From positions 1 through 40,871 of the forward strand of contig DATBIS010000062.1 in assembly GCA_036556805.1 (NCBI GenBank): DNA of 40,871 nucleotides. Direction: 5' to 3'. Position numbers and translations under genes: made by a program. Shown piece by piece: positions 8,100 through 15,043 of this stretch (the stretch's first letter is position 1; each line of letters begins with the position of its first letter). A model generated the notes under the pieces. It saw nothing but the letters and a program-made list of their open reading frames with translations. It was not told the DNA's origin and did no database searches. Source of the stretch: DATBIS01 sp036556805 (GTDB taxonomy: Bacteria > Actinomycetota > UBA4738 > HRBIN12).

Positions 8100-8795
8100 G
8101 TGCCCGACCAGACCGTGCTCGTCGTCGACGACGAGGAAGCGATCGCCGACGCGGTGAAGAACCGCTTGGAGGCGGAGGGCTACCGCGTCGTGGTGGCCCT
8201 CGACGGCCCCGACGCGCTCCGGCGTCACGCCGAGCACCATCCCGACCTGGTGGTGCTCGACCTCATGCTCCCCGGCATGGACGGGCTCGAGGTATGCAAG
8301 GAGATGCAGAGGGAGCGCTGGACGCCGGTGCTGATGCTCACCGCGAAGACCGAGGAGGCCGACAAGGTCGCGGGCTTCGCGGTGGGGGCCGACGACTACC
8401 TCACGAAGCCGTTCAGCCTGCGCGAGCTCGCGGCGCGCGTGAAGGCGATCCTGCGTCGGATGGAGCGCATCCGTGCCTCCCAGGCCGACGGCCCGATCGC
8501 ACGCGGGGCACTGTCGATCGACCCGAGCCGGCGGCGCGTGATCGTCGACGGTGCGGAGGTCGCCCTCACGCCGCTCGAGTTCGAGATCCTGCTCGCCCTC
8601 GCGCGCGACCCGGGCGTCGTGCTCGGTCGAGAGCAGCTGATGGATCGCGTGTGGGGGTATCGCGACTACGCGGGAGGCCGCGTGGTGGACTCGCACGTCG
8701 CGCGGATCCGGCGCAAGCTCGGCGAGGACGGCGTGGAGCCGAGGTTCATTCGAACGGTGCACGGCGTCGGGTACGCGTTCGAGGAGCCGGAGTGA
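8100..8795 (+). CDS. OmpR-family response regulator
   Basis: This is a 231-residue DNA-binding response regulator. The receiver domain has the acidic pair D10-D11, the phosphoacceptor D54 in LVVLDLMLPGMDG, T81 and K103 (YLTKPFS). The C-terminal winged helix (about 135-230) includes LTPLEFEILLAL and the final HVARIRRKLGEDG..IRTVHGVGYAF. I place the start at GTG 8100 rather than ATG 8091, because a TANNNT box overlaps the ATG and lies 7 bases before the GTG. The stop overlaps the kinase gene by GTGA. The PHO-box-like operator upstream suggests a PhoP/RegX3-type role, but the signal is unknown. Confidence 0.93.
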   Translation: MPDQTVLVVDDEEAIADAVKNRLEAEGYRVVVALDGPDALRRHAEHHPDLVVLDLMLPGMDGLEVCKEMQRERWTPVLMLTAKTEEADKVAGFAVGADDYLTKPFSLRELAARVKAILRRMERIRASQADGPIARGALSIDPSRRRVIVDGAEVALTPLEFEILLALARDPGVVLGREQLMDRVWGYRDYAGGRVVDSHVARIRRKLGEDGVEPRFIRTVHGVGYAFEEPE

Positions 8796-10150
8796 GCGCG
8801 CCCCTGGGGGGACTTCCCACGATCCGGGCGAAGCTCGGGTCGACGATCGTGTTCGCGGTCACCGTGACGATCCTCCTGTCCTACGTGTTGATCGCGTTCC
8901 AGCTCCGCAGCACGCCGAGAGACTCCGAGGCCGTGGACACCCTCGCCGCCGCGCGGCGCGCGATCCAGGGCAAGCTCGACCCGATCCCCGACGGCATGAT
9001 GGTGGTGCGGCGCGCGCCGGACGGCACCGTCACGATCCAGGGGGCCGACCTGAACGTGCTGCCGCCCACCTACACCGACGGGGTACCCCACTGGGGGGTG
9101 ATCGGCGCGAACGCGTACGCGGTGGTCCCGACCTCCGACGGAGGGTCGGTGGCGGTGCTCGAGCCGTCGCCGTCGCGAGGATTCCTCGGCCGGATCTCCG
9201 CGACGCTCGGGTTCCTCCAGAGCCTCTGGTGGCAGCTCGCGCTCTCGGCGCTGGTGTCGGCGGCGATCGCGCTCGCGCTCTCGCGCCTGCTCGCCCGGGG
9301 GATGACGCAGCCGCTTCGCGACATGGCGAAGGCGGCTCGCAGGATGGAGACCGGGGACTACTCCCAACGCGTCTACACGCGCTCGCGCGACGAGGTCGGG
9401 CAGCTCGCCGACGCGTTCAACACGATGTCGGCCGAGCTGCAGCAGCTGGAGCAGCTCCGGCGGGATCTCGTCGCGAACGTCTCGCACGAGCTCAAGACCC
9501 CGATCACCGCGCTCCGCGCGCACCTCGAGAACCTGCTCGACGGCGTCGAGCGGCCCGACCCGGCGACCCTTCAGGTGATGCTCGCGCAGTCCGAGCGCCT
9601 CGGCCGCCTCGTCGAACAGCTGCTGGACCTCTCGCGGCTGGAGTCGGGAGACGTCCTGCTCGAGCGCGACGCCGTCGACCTCGCCCCGCTCGTGAGCCAG
9701 GTCGTGTCGGAGATCGACGTCGCGCGACCGGACCAGGGCGTGACGGTCGCGAGCGAGCTGCCACCCGACCTTCCGCCCGTGTACGCGGACCGCGAACGGA
9801 TCCACCAGGTGCTGTTCAACCTGCTGGACAACGCCGTGAGGTTCACGCCGCCCGGTGGACGGGTACGGGTCACGGCGACGCGGGTGAACGGGAGCTGCGA
9901 GGTTCGGGTCGTGGACACCGGCGTGGGCGTGCCCGCCGAGCACCTGCCGCGCCTCTTCGAGCGCTTCTACCGGGCGAACCCGGCACGTTCTCGCGACGAC
10001 GGGGGAACCGGGATCGGCCTCGCGATCGCGAGGTCGGTGGTGGAGGCCCACGGAGGTCACATCAGCGCCGAGAGCGAACAGGGGAAGGGAAGCACGTTCA
10101 CGTTCGACCTGCCGGTCGCACCGGCAGCCGATCACAGGAGGAGCGCGTGA
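8792..10150 (+). CDS. Sensor histidine kinase
   Basis: This 452-residue membrane kinase is the partner of the overlapping regulator. Membrane helices lie near 17-36 and 146-165, enclosing an extracytoplasmic sensor of about 110 residues with no recognised fold. A HAMP domain (about 166-218) leads into the HisKA dimerisation helix with H232 in VANVSHELKTP. The ATPase domain shows the N box NLLDNAVRFTP (343-353), G1 VVDTGVGVP, F box LFERFYR and G2 GTGIGLAIA. The layout is that of PhoR/BaeS-like kinases. The start is the GTG in GTGA, well supported by the hydrophobic N-terminus that follows. Confidence 0.95.
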   Translation: MSAPLGGLPTIRAKLGSTIVFAVTVTILLSYVLIAFQLRSTPRDSEAVDTLAAARRAIQGKLDPIPDGMMVVRRAPDGTVTIQGADLNVLPPTYTDGVPHWGVIGANAYAVVPTSDGGSVAVLEPSPSRGFLGRISATLGFLQSLWWQLALSALVSAAIALALSRLLARGMTQPLRDMAKAARRMETGDYSQRVYTRSRDEVGQLADAFNTMSAELQQLEQLRRDLVANVSHELKTPITALRAHLENLLDGVERPDPATLQVMLAQSERLGRLVEQLLDLSRLESGDVLLERDAVDLAPLVSQVVSEIDVARPDQGVTVASELPPDLPPVYADRERIHQVLFNLLDNAVRFTPPGGRVRVTATRVNGSCEVRVVDTGVGVPAEHLPRLFERFYRANPARSRDDGGTGIGLAIARSVVEAHGGHISAESEQGKGSTFTFDLPVAPAADHRRSA

Positions 10151-10596
10151 AGTCGAGCAACACGACGATCGAGGTGACGGCCCCCGAGCGATACGGATAT
10201 CTGGACCTCACCGAGGACCTGCAACGCGCGGTGAAGGACTCCGGGGTGACGCAGGGGGCCGTGGTCGCGTTCTGCGCGCACACCACCTGCGCCCTCCTGT
10301 TGAACGAATGGGAGGACGGCGTCCTCGCCGACTTCCGCAGACACCTCACGGAGCTGGTGCCGCACGAGGGCGTGTACTACGCGCACGACGACTTCGAGAT
10401 CCGCACGCAGAACATGCACGAGGATGAGCGCAAGAACGGTCACGCGCATGTGAAGGCGATGATGCTCTCCGCGAGCTCGCACGCGATCCCGGTCGCGGAA
10501 GGCGCGCCCGCGTTCGGCGTCTGGCAGCGGCTGATCTTCTTCGAGCTCGACGAGCCGAAGGCCCGCACGATCGCGTTCCACGTCTTCGGCGAGTAG
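10147..10596 (+). CDS. YjbQ family protein (UPF0047, secondary thiamine-phosphate synthase type)
   Basis: The 149-residue product matches the YjbQ fold in length and motifs: CAHTTCALLLNEWEDG, the metal-site region NGHAHVKAMMLSASSHAIPV and GVWQRLIFFELDEP near the end. Members have weak thiamine-phosphate synthase activity in vitro and an unclear physiological role. GTG overlaps the kinase stop and follows AGGAGG at 10136-10141, so it is cotranscribed with the two-component system. No thiamine genes are nearby. Confidence 0.9.
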   Translation: MKSSNTTIEVTAPERYGYLDLTEDLQRAVKDSGVTQGAVVAFCAHTTCALLLNEWEDGVLADFRRHLTELVPHEGVYYAHDDFEIRTQNMHEDERKNGHAHVKAMMLSASSHAIPVAEGAPAFGVWQRLIFFELDEPKARTIAFHVFGE

Positions 10597-10605
10597 CCGC
10601 CCGCC

Positions 10606-10611
10606 TACACT
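10606..10611 (+). promoter_or_regulatory. -10 box for leaderless ispG transcript
   Basis: TACACT ends 7 bases before the ispG ATG and lies 9 bases after the yjbQ stop. No Shine-Dalgarno is present. Confidence 0.6.
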
Positions 10612-10618
10612 GGATCCG

Positions 10619-11710
10619 ATGACCGAGCGCCGGAAGTCGCGCCAGATCCACGTCGGCTCGGTCGCGATCGGCGGGGACGCCCCCATCAGCATCCAGTCGA
10701 TGACCACGACGAAGACCGCCGACGTGAACGCGACGCTGCAGCAGATCGCCTCCCTCGTCGCGGCGGGCGTCGACATCGTGCGCGTCGCCGTACCGCACTG
10801 GGAGGACGCGCGGGCGCTCGAGGCGATCGCGGCGAAGTCGACCGTGCCGGTGATCGCCGACATCCACTTCCAGTGGAAGTACGCGATCGCGGCGCTCGAG
10901 GCGGGCATCCAGGGGCTGCGCATCAACCCGGGCAACATCAAGTATCAGGACAAGGTCCGGCTGATCGCGCGCGAGGCTTCGGCGCGCGGCGTGCCGATCC
11001 GCATCGGCGTGAACGCCGGCTCGCTCGAGAAGGGCCTGCTCGCGAAGTACGGGGCGCCGACCCCGGCGGCGCTCGTGGAGTCCGCGTTGAACGAGGCGCG
11101 CATCCTCGAGGACGAGGACTTCTTCGACATCAAGATCTCGGTGAAGCACTCGAATCCGCTCACGATGATTCGCGCCTACCGGCAGCTCGCCGAGCAGTGC
11201 GACTACCCGCTGCACCTCGGCGTGACGGAAGCCGGCCCGATGCCGATGGGCGGGGTGAAGAGCTCGGTGGGGATCGGCGCGCTCCTCGCGGAGGGGATCG
11301 GCGACACCATCCGCGTGTCGCTCACCGACGACCCGGTCGAGGAGGTCAAGGTCGGCACCTGGATCCTTCGATCGCTCGGCCTGCGCACCCGGGGTCTCGA
11401 CCTGGTGGCCTGCCCCTCGTGCGGCAGGGCGGAGGTGAACGTGCTCGAGCTCACGAGGAAGGTGAACGAGGCGCTCGAGCAGGCGAAGCTCGAGGCGCCG
11501 ATCCGCATCGCCGTCATGGGGTGCGTCGTGAACGGGCCCGGCGAGGCCCGCGAGGCCGATCTCGGGATCGCGAGCGGCAACGGCTTCGGCCACCTCATCG
11601 TGCGCGGCGAGGTGAAGGGCAAGGTCCCCGAGCACGAGATCGTGGACGCGCTGATCGCCGAGGCTCGGAAGCTCGCCGCCGAGAAGGCGTCCGAGCCCGC
11701 CGACGCGTGA
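10619..11710 (+). CDS. ispG: 4-hydroxy-3-methylbut-2-enyl diphosphate synthase (IspG)
   Basis: IspG reductively opens the cyclic diphosphate MEcPP to HMBPP in the MEP pathway using a [4Fe-4S] cluster. The 363-residue protein has the TIM-barrel part (IQSMTTTKTADV; IADIHFQWKYAI; RINPGNI) and the C-terminal cluster domain. The cluster ligands are C265 and C268 in ACPSCGR and C302 in GCVVNGPGEA; E309 in the last motif is the fourth ligand position. The length suits the two-domain bacterial type. The same pathway's dxr lies upstream, but ispG has its own promoter. Confidence 0.97.
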   Translation: MTERRKSRQIHVGSVAIGGDAPISIQSMTTTKTADVNATLQQIASLVAAGVDIVRVAVPHWEDARALEAIAAKSTVPVIADIHFQWKYAIAALEAGIQGLRINPGNIKYQDKVRLIAREASARGVPIRIGVNAGSLEKGLLAKYGAPTPAALVESALNEARILEDEDFFDIKISVKHSNPLTMIRAYRQLAEQCDYPLHLGVTEAGPMPMGGVKSSVGIGALLAEGIGDTIRVSLTDDPVEEVKVGTWILRSLGLRTRGLDLVACPSCGRAEVNVLELTRKVNEALEQAKLEAPIRIAVMGCVVNGPGEAREADLGIASGNGFGHLIVRGEVKGKVPEHEIVDALIAEARKLAAEKASEPADA

Positions 11711-11753
11711 CCGGCGTTCAACCCGAACGCCCGGTCGTGCCGATACCCGCAGG

Positions 11754-12701
11754 ATGAGGAGAACCGCGTTCGCCGTCGTCGTGGCCCTAATGGGCACGCT
11801 CGCGCCCACGGGCGACGTGGTCGCCGCCCCGGTGCCGGGCACGACCTGCGACGTCTTCCCGGCCGACAACGTCTGGAACATGGACGTCTCCGGCCTGCCG
11901 GTCCACCCGAAGACCAAGCGGTGGAAGAAGTCCGCGCACGCGAGCTCGACGCTCCTGCATCCGGACTTCGGTGGCGATCCGTACGGGTTCCCGTTCGAGG
12001 TGACGGACGCCTCGACCCCCACGACGTCGGTGAGCTTCACGTACGACGACGAGAGCGATCCCGGACCGTACCCGTTCACCGCGGGCACGCCGATCGAGCA
12101 GGGCTCCGATCGCCACGCGCTGATGATCGACGCGGATGCGTGCGTCCTCTACGAGCTGTTCAACGCACGGTGGAACGGCGGGGATCCCACCGCCGGCAGC
12201 GGCGCGATCTTCGACCTCGGCTCGAACGCTCTGCGCCCCAAGACCTGGACCTCGGCCGACGCCGCCGGCCGGCCGATCTTCCCGGGGCTCGTGCGCTACG
12301 ACGAGGTGCAGGCGGGATCGATCGATCACGCGATCCGGTTCACCGTGAGCTGCACGCGCAACCGATTCATCTGGCCCGCGCGCCACCAGGCCGGCGTGAA
12401 CGACAAGGACTGCCCCCCGATGGGCGCGCGTTTCCGCCTGAAGAACAGCTTCAAGTTCGCCGGTTTCAGCGCGGACGCGAGGGTGGTCCTCAAGGCCCTG
12501 CAGCGCTACGGGATGATCGTCGCGGACAACGGCAGCAACTGGTACTTCCAGGGCACGATGGACGACGGCTGGACCGATGATCTGCTCGACGAGCTGAAGT
12601 CCATCCCGGCGTCGGCGTTCCAGGCGGTCGACGAGTCCGCGTGCAAGGTGGACCCGGACAGCGCGCAGTTTCAGTACGGGCCCGGCTGCCCCGCGCCCTA
12701 G
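11754..12701 (+). CDS. Secreted protein of unknown function (315 aa)
   Basis: An N-terminal signal peptide of about 24 residues (RR, then a hydrophobic stretch, then VVAAPVPG) marks it as exported. The mature part starts with TTCDVFPADNVWNMDVSGLP and carries conserved-looking blocks DRHALMIDADACVLYELF, SNALRPKTWTSADAAG, PGLVRYDEV, PARHQAG, PPMGARFRLK and YGMIVADNGSNWYF. I recall similar hypothetical proteins in soil bacteria with nearly the same blocks, without an assigned function. Six cysteines in the mature part could form disulfides. ATG 11754 has no clear Shine-Dalgarno. The stop codon is shared with trpG on the other strand (CTAG). Confidence 0.8.
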   Translation: MRRTAFAVVVALMGTLAPTGDVVAAPVPGTTCDVFPADNVWNMDVSGLPVHPKTKRWKKSAHASSTLLHPDFGGDPYGFPFEVTDASTPTTSVSFTYDDESDPGPYPFTAGTPIEQGSDRHALMIDADACVLYELFNARWNGGDPTAGSGAIFDLGSNALRPKTWTSADAAGRPIFPGLVRYDEVQAGSIDHAIRFTVSCTRNRFIWPARHQAGVNDKDCPPMGARFRLKNSFKFAGFSADARVVLKALQRYGMIVADNGSNWYFQGTMDDGWTDDLLDELKSIPASAFQAVDESACKVDPDSAQFQYGPGCPAP

Positions 12702-13267
12702 CCGACGAGCGCCAGGAAGTTCTCCACGATCGTCGGGCCCTCCGGCGTCAGGATGGATTCGGGATGGAACTGCACGCCGAAGCGAGGCAGCTCGCGATGC
12801 TGCGTGGCCATCACGAGCCCGTCCTCGGTCCAGGCGGTGAGCTCCAGGTCGCCGGGAAGCTCGTCGCGCAGGACCACGAGCGAGTGGTACCGGCCGGCCT
12901 CGAACGGGCTCGGGACCCCCGCGAGGATCCCCTTCGCGTCGTGGTACACGAGCGACGCCTTGCCGTGCACGGGCTCGGGGCCCCGGTCGACGCGACCTCC
13001 GAGCGCGAGCCCCAGCGCCTGGTGGCCGAGGCACACGCCGAGCACCGGCGTCTCGGGCGGCAACACGTCGAGCAACCCGACGAAGCAGCCGGCGTCGGCG
13101 GGGTGACCGGGCCCGGGGGAGAGCAGGACGGCCTCGGGCCTTCGCGCCGCGAGTGCCCCGGCGGGCTCGGCGTCGCTTCGCACGACCTCGGTCTTCCGCC
13201 CGAGGCTCTCGACGAGCTGCACGAGGTTGTAGACGAACGAGTCGTAGTGGTCGACCACGAGGATCAT
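12698..13267 (-). CDS. trpG: Anthranilate synthase glutamine amidotransferase subunit
   Basis: TrpG hydrolyses glutamine and passes ammonia to TrpE; it may also serve 4-amino-4-deoxychorismate synthase. The 189-residue class I amidotransferase has the triad C79 (GVCLGHQALG), H168 and E170 (FHPES), the oxyanion segment SPGPGHP, and the N-terminus VVDHYDSFVYNL. The start is fixed by ATGA overlap with trpE and by GGAGG upstream. It converges on the secreted-protein gene, and the two stops share bases. No other trp genes follow, so the pathway genes are split. Confidence 0.96.
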   Translation of the reverse strand: MILVVDHYDSFVYNLVQLVESLGRKTEVVRSDAEPAGALAARRPEAVLLSPGPGHPADAGCFVGLLDVLPPETPVLGVCLGHQALGLALGGRVDRGPEPVHGKASLVYHDAKGILAGVPSPFEAGRYHSLVVLRDELPGDLELTAWTEDGLVMATQHRELPRFGVQFHPESILTPEGPTIVENFLALVG

Positions 13268-14787
13268 CGTGGGGTCTCCTCCGCGCGTCGTTCGAGCGTA
13301 CCGGCGCCGGCGACGGCGGGAAGCAGCGCGAGCGCCTTCGCCTCGGTCTCCTCGAGCTCGGCCTGTGGATCGGAGTCCGCGACGATCCCGGCGCCCGTCT
13401 GCACGGAGGCTCGGCCGCCCGCCACGACGGCCGTGCGGATCGTGATGCAGAAGTCGAGATCGCCGGCGAACGTGAGGTACCCGACCGCGCCCGCGTAGGG
13501 ACCGCGCGCCGTCGGCTCGTGCTCGGCGATGAGCTCCATCGCGCGCCGCTTCGGCGCCCCCGTCACCGTCCCGGCCGGAAACGTCACCGCGAGCGCGTCG
13601 AGCGGCTCCATGTCGAACCGGAGGTCGCCTTCCACGGTCGAGACGATGTGCATCACCTTCGAGAACCGCTCGACCACCATGAGCTCGGTGGGGCGCACCG
13701 ACCCCGGCGCGCACACGCGTCCGAGGTCGTTGCGCGCGAGGTCGACGAGCATCGCGTGTTCGGCCTGCTCCTTGGGATCCGCGAGGAGCTCGTGCTCGAG
13801 CAGCCGGTCCCGGACCTCGGTGGCGCCACGGGGGCGGGTTCCCGCGATCGGTCGTGCCGAGACTCGCCGACCCTCCACGCGCACGAGCGGCTCGGGCGAG
13901 GACCCCGCGAGCTCCATCCCGAGCATCCGCACGAAGAACATGTAGGGCGCGGGGTTCGTCACGCGGAGGCGCCGGTAGATCGGGAAGCCTCCGTCGGGGG
14001 CCGGGAACGTCACGCACCGCGAGGGCACGCCCTGGAAGATGTCACCGGCAAGGATGTGCTCGCGAAACGCGGCGACGATCTCGCGGTAGCGTTCGTCGGC
14101 CATGTTGGGCTCGCCGTCGGCGAGGGCCGCCCCGGGTTCGCCGGCGGCGACCGCGGGCGCGAGCGCGACGTGCGGCGCAGCCTCGATCTTCGCGGCGAGC
14201 TCCTCGAGGGCCTCAACCCCCTCGTCGTAGGCGCCCGCCGACACGTGCGCGACGAGCACGAGCCGTTGCCGCCAATGGTCGAAAACGACGGCGCGGTCGA
14301 TCACGAGGAGTCCGATCGGCGGGCAGGGCGCGTCCGCGGGCGCCGGGGCGGGGTGTCCGTCGAGCAGATCGGCGGCCTCGTACGCGAGGTAGCCCATGAG
14401 TCCGCCGGTGAGCGGCGGGAGCCCTTCGGCGCGCGGGGCGCGGAGCCGTCGCGCCATCACCTTCACGGACTCCCGCGGGGTGAGGCGTTGGGAGGGCTCG
14501 CCGATCGGGAGCCGTTCCCGGGCGAGATCCTGCACGCGCAGCCCGTCGCGCTCGACCACGACGACGGCCGCCGGGTCGCCGGCCACGAACGAGTACCGCC
14601 CCCAACGCTCGGATCGCTCGACCGACTCGAACAGCACGCCGGGACCGTCCCCGGCGAGCGCGGGGAAAAGCCCCACGGGCGTCGAGACGTCGGCGAGGAG
14701 TTCGGCCCAGACGGGGACGATCGGCCAGTCGGCCGCGAACGCGTCGAAGGTCGCCCGGTCGGGGCGAACGTCGAGCGGTTGCGTCAT
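13264..14787 (-). CDS. trpE: Anthranilate synthase component I
   Basis: TrpE converts chorismate and ammonia to anthranilate, the first committed step of tryptophan synthesis. The 507-residue product has the N-terminal feedback site region (LFESVERSERWGRYSFV) and the chorismate-binding domain with PIAGTRPRG, EHAMLVDLARNDLGR and GAPKRRAMELI. The length is normal. The frame is open well upstream, but the start is set at ATG 14787: it follows GAGGGAG and the leader with its terminator, and the conserved N-terminus begins soon after. It overlaps trpG by ATGA. Expression is probably controlled by the attenuator at 14805-14927. Confidence 0.96.
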   Translation of the reverse strand: MTQPLDVRPDRATFDAFAADWPIVPVWAELLADVSTPVGLFPALAGDGPGVLFESVERSERWGRYSFVAGDPAAVVVVERDGLRVQDLARERLPIGEPSQRLTPRESVKVMARRLRAPRAEGLPPLTGGLMGYLAYEAADLLDGHPAPAPADAPCPPIGLLVIDRAVVFDHWRQRLVLVAHVSAGAYDEGVEALEELAAKIEAAPHVALAPAVAAGEPGAALADGEPNMADERYREIVAAFREHILAGDIFQGVPSRCVTFPAPDGGFPIYRRLRVTNPAPYMFFVRMLGMELAGSSPEPLVRVEGRRVSARPIAGTRPRGATEVRDRLLEHELLADPKEQAEHAMLVDLARNDLGRVCAPGSVRPTELMVVERFSKVMHIVSTVEGDLRFDMEPLDALAVTFPAGTVTGAPKRRAMELIAEHEPTARGPYAGAVGYLTFAGDLDFCITIRTAVVAGGRASVQTGAGIVADSDPQAELEETEAKALALLPAVAGAGTLERRAEETPR

Positions 14788-14804
14788 GGCGTGCTCCCTC
14801 GGAG

Positions 14805-14840
14805 AAGGAAAGAGCCCCAGACCGCCGGCCCGGGGCTCCT
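14805..14840 (-). terminator. Rho-independent terminator in the trpE leader (attenuator)
   Basis: On the minus strand GAGCCCC (14838-14832) pairs with GGGGCTC (14818-14812), extended inside by GGGCC/GGTCT and outside by two weaker pairs, with a GGC loop. TTTCCTT follows at once. It lies between the leader peptide stop and the trpE Shine-Dalgarno, the position of a classical trp attenuator terminator. Confidence 0.8.
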
Positions 14841-14858
14841 CGCGTGCGATGTCGGTGC

Positions 14859-14927
14859 TCAGTCGCGCGGCGGCTCCGGGCTCGACGAGCCCGTGCGCCA
14901 GATCCAGACGTTCGCGCGGCCGATCAC
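14859..14927 (-). CDS. trpL: trp leader peptide (22 aa, two Trp codons)
   Basis: GTG at 14927-14925 opens a 22-codon frame ending in TGA at 14861-14859. Residues 7-11 read V-W-I-W-R, that is TGG ATC TGG, in a genome region where Trp is rare. The peptide ends in a Ser/Pro/Glu-rich stretch. Ribosome stalling on the two Trp codons (14906-14898) would uncover or cover the downstream pairing segments and so control the terminator before trpE. The start codon lies 7 bases after a -10 box, so the peptide is probably translated from a leaderless transcript. I see no Shine-Dalgarno. Confidence 0.75.
   Translation of the reverse strand: MIGRANVWIWRTGSSSPEPPRD
14869..14892 (-). promoter_or_regulatory. 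Competing stem segments of the trp attenuator
   Basis: GGGCTC (14892-14887) and GAGCCC (14883-14878) form a stem with a 3-base loop just after the Trp codons. The segment CCGGAGCCGCC (14879-14869) can instead pair with GGCGGTCTGG (14826-14817), which is the loop and 3' arm of the terminator, with one bulged base. GGGCTC could also pair with the terminator's 5' arm. A ribosome held at the second Trp codon would cover GGGCTC, leaving the second segment free to block the terminator. The pairings are visible; the mechanism is inferred from known trp attenuators. Confidence 0.6.
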
Positions 14928-14934
14928 GGCCCCG

Positions 14935-14964
14935 ATTCTCGCCGCCCCCGTCCGCGCGCGTCAA
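14935..14964 (-). promoter_or_regulatory. trp operon promoter
   Basis: On the minus strand TTGACG (14964-14959) is separated by 18 bases from GAGAAT (14940-14935). The -35 matches the sigma-70 consensus in 5 of 6 positions and the -10 in 4 of 6. The start would fall at or next to the leader peptide GTG at 14927. Confidence 0.65.
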
Positions 14965-14996
14965 TGCGAGGGCACCTGGCGCCGTGGGTTGCGTGC

Positions 14997-15002
14997 TAGG
15001 GT
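14997..15002 (+). promoter_or_regulatory. Possible -10 box of the secreted protein gene
   Basis: TAGGGT lies 41 bases before ATG 15044, divergent from the trp promoter. No convincing -35 is present. The gene has an AGGAGG site, so a leadered transcript is expected. Confidence 0.25.
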
Positions 15003-15043
15003 TGCGGACTCGGACAACGAGCCCGTCTCGAGGAGGAACGCCG

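Noticed and set aside
11744..11749. Leaderless -10 box for the 11754 secreted gene
   Set aside because: TACCCG lacks the final T and ends only 4 bases before the ATG, outside the range of the other cases.
14996..15002. Leaderless start for the 15044 secreted gene
   Set aside because: The box is 41 bases from the ATG and an AGGAGG site is present, so this gene looks leadered.
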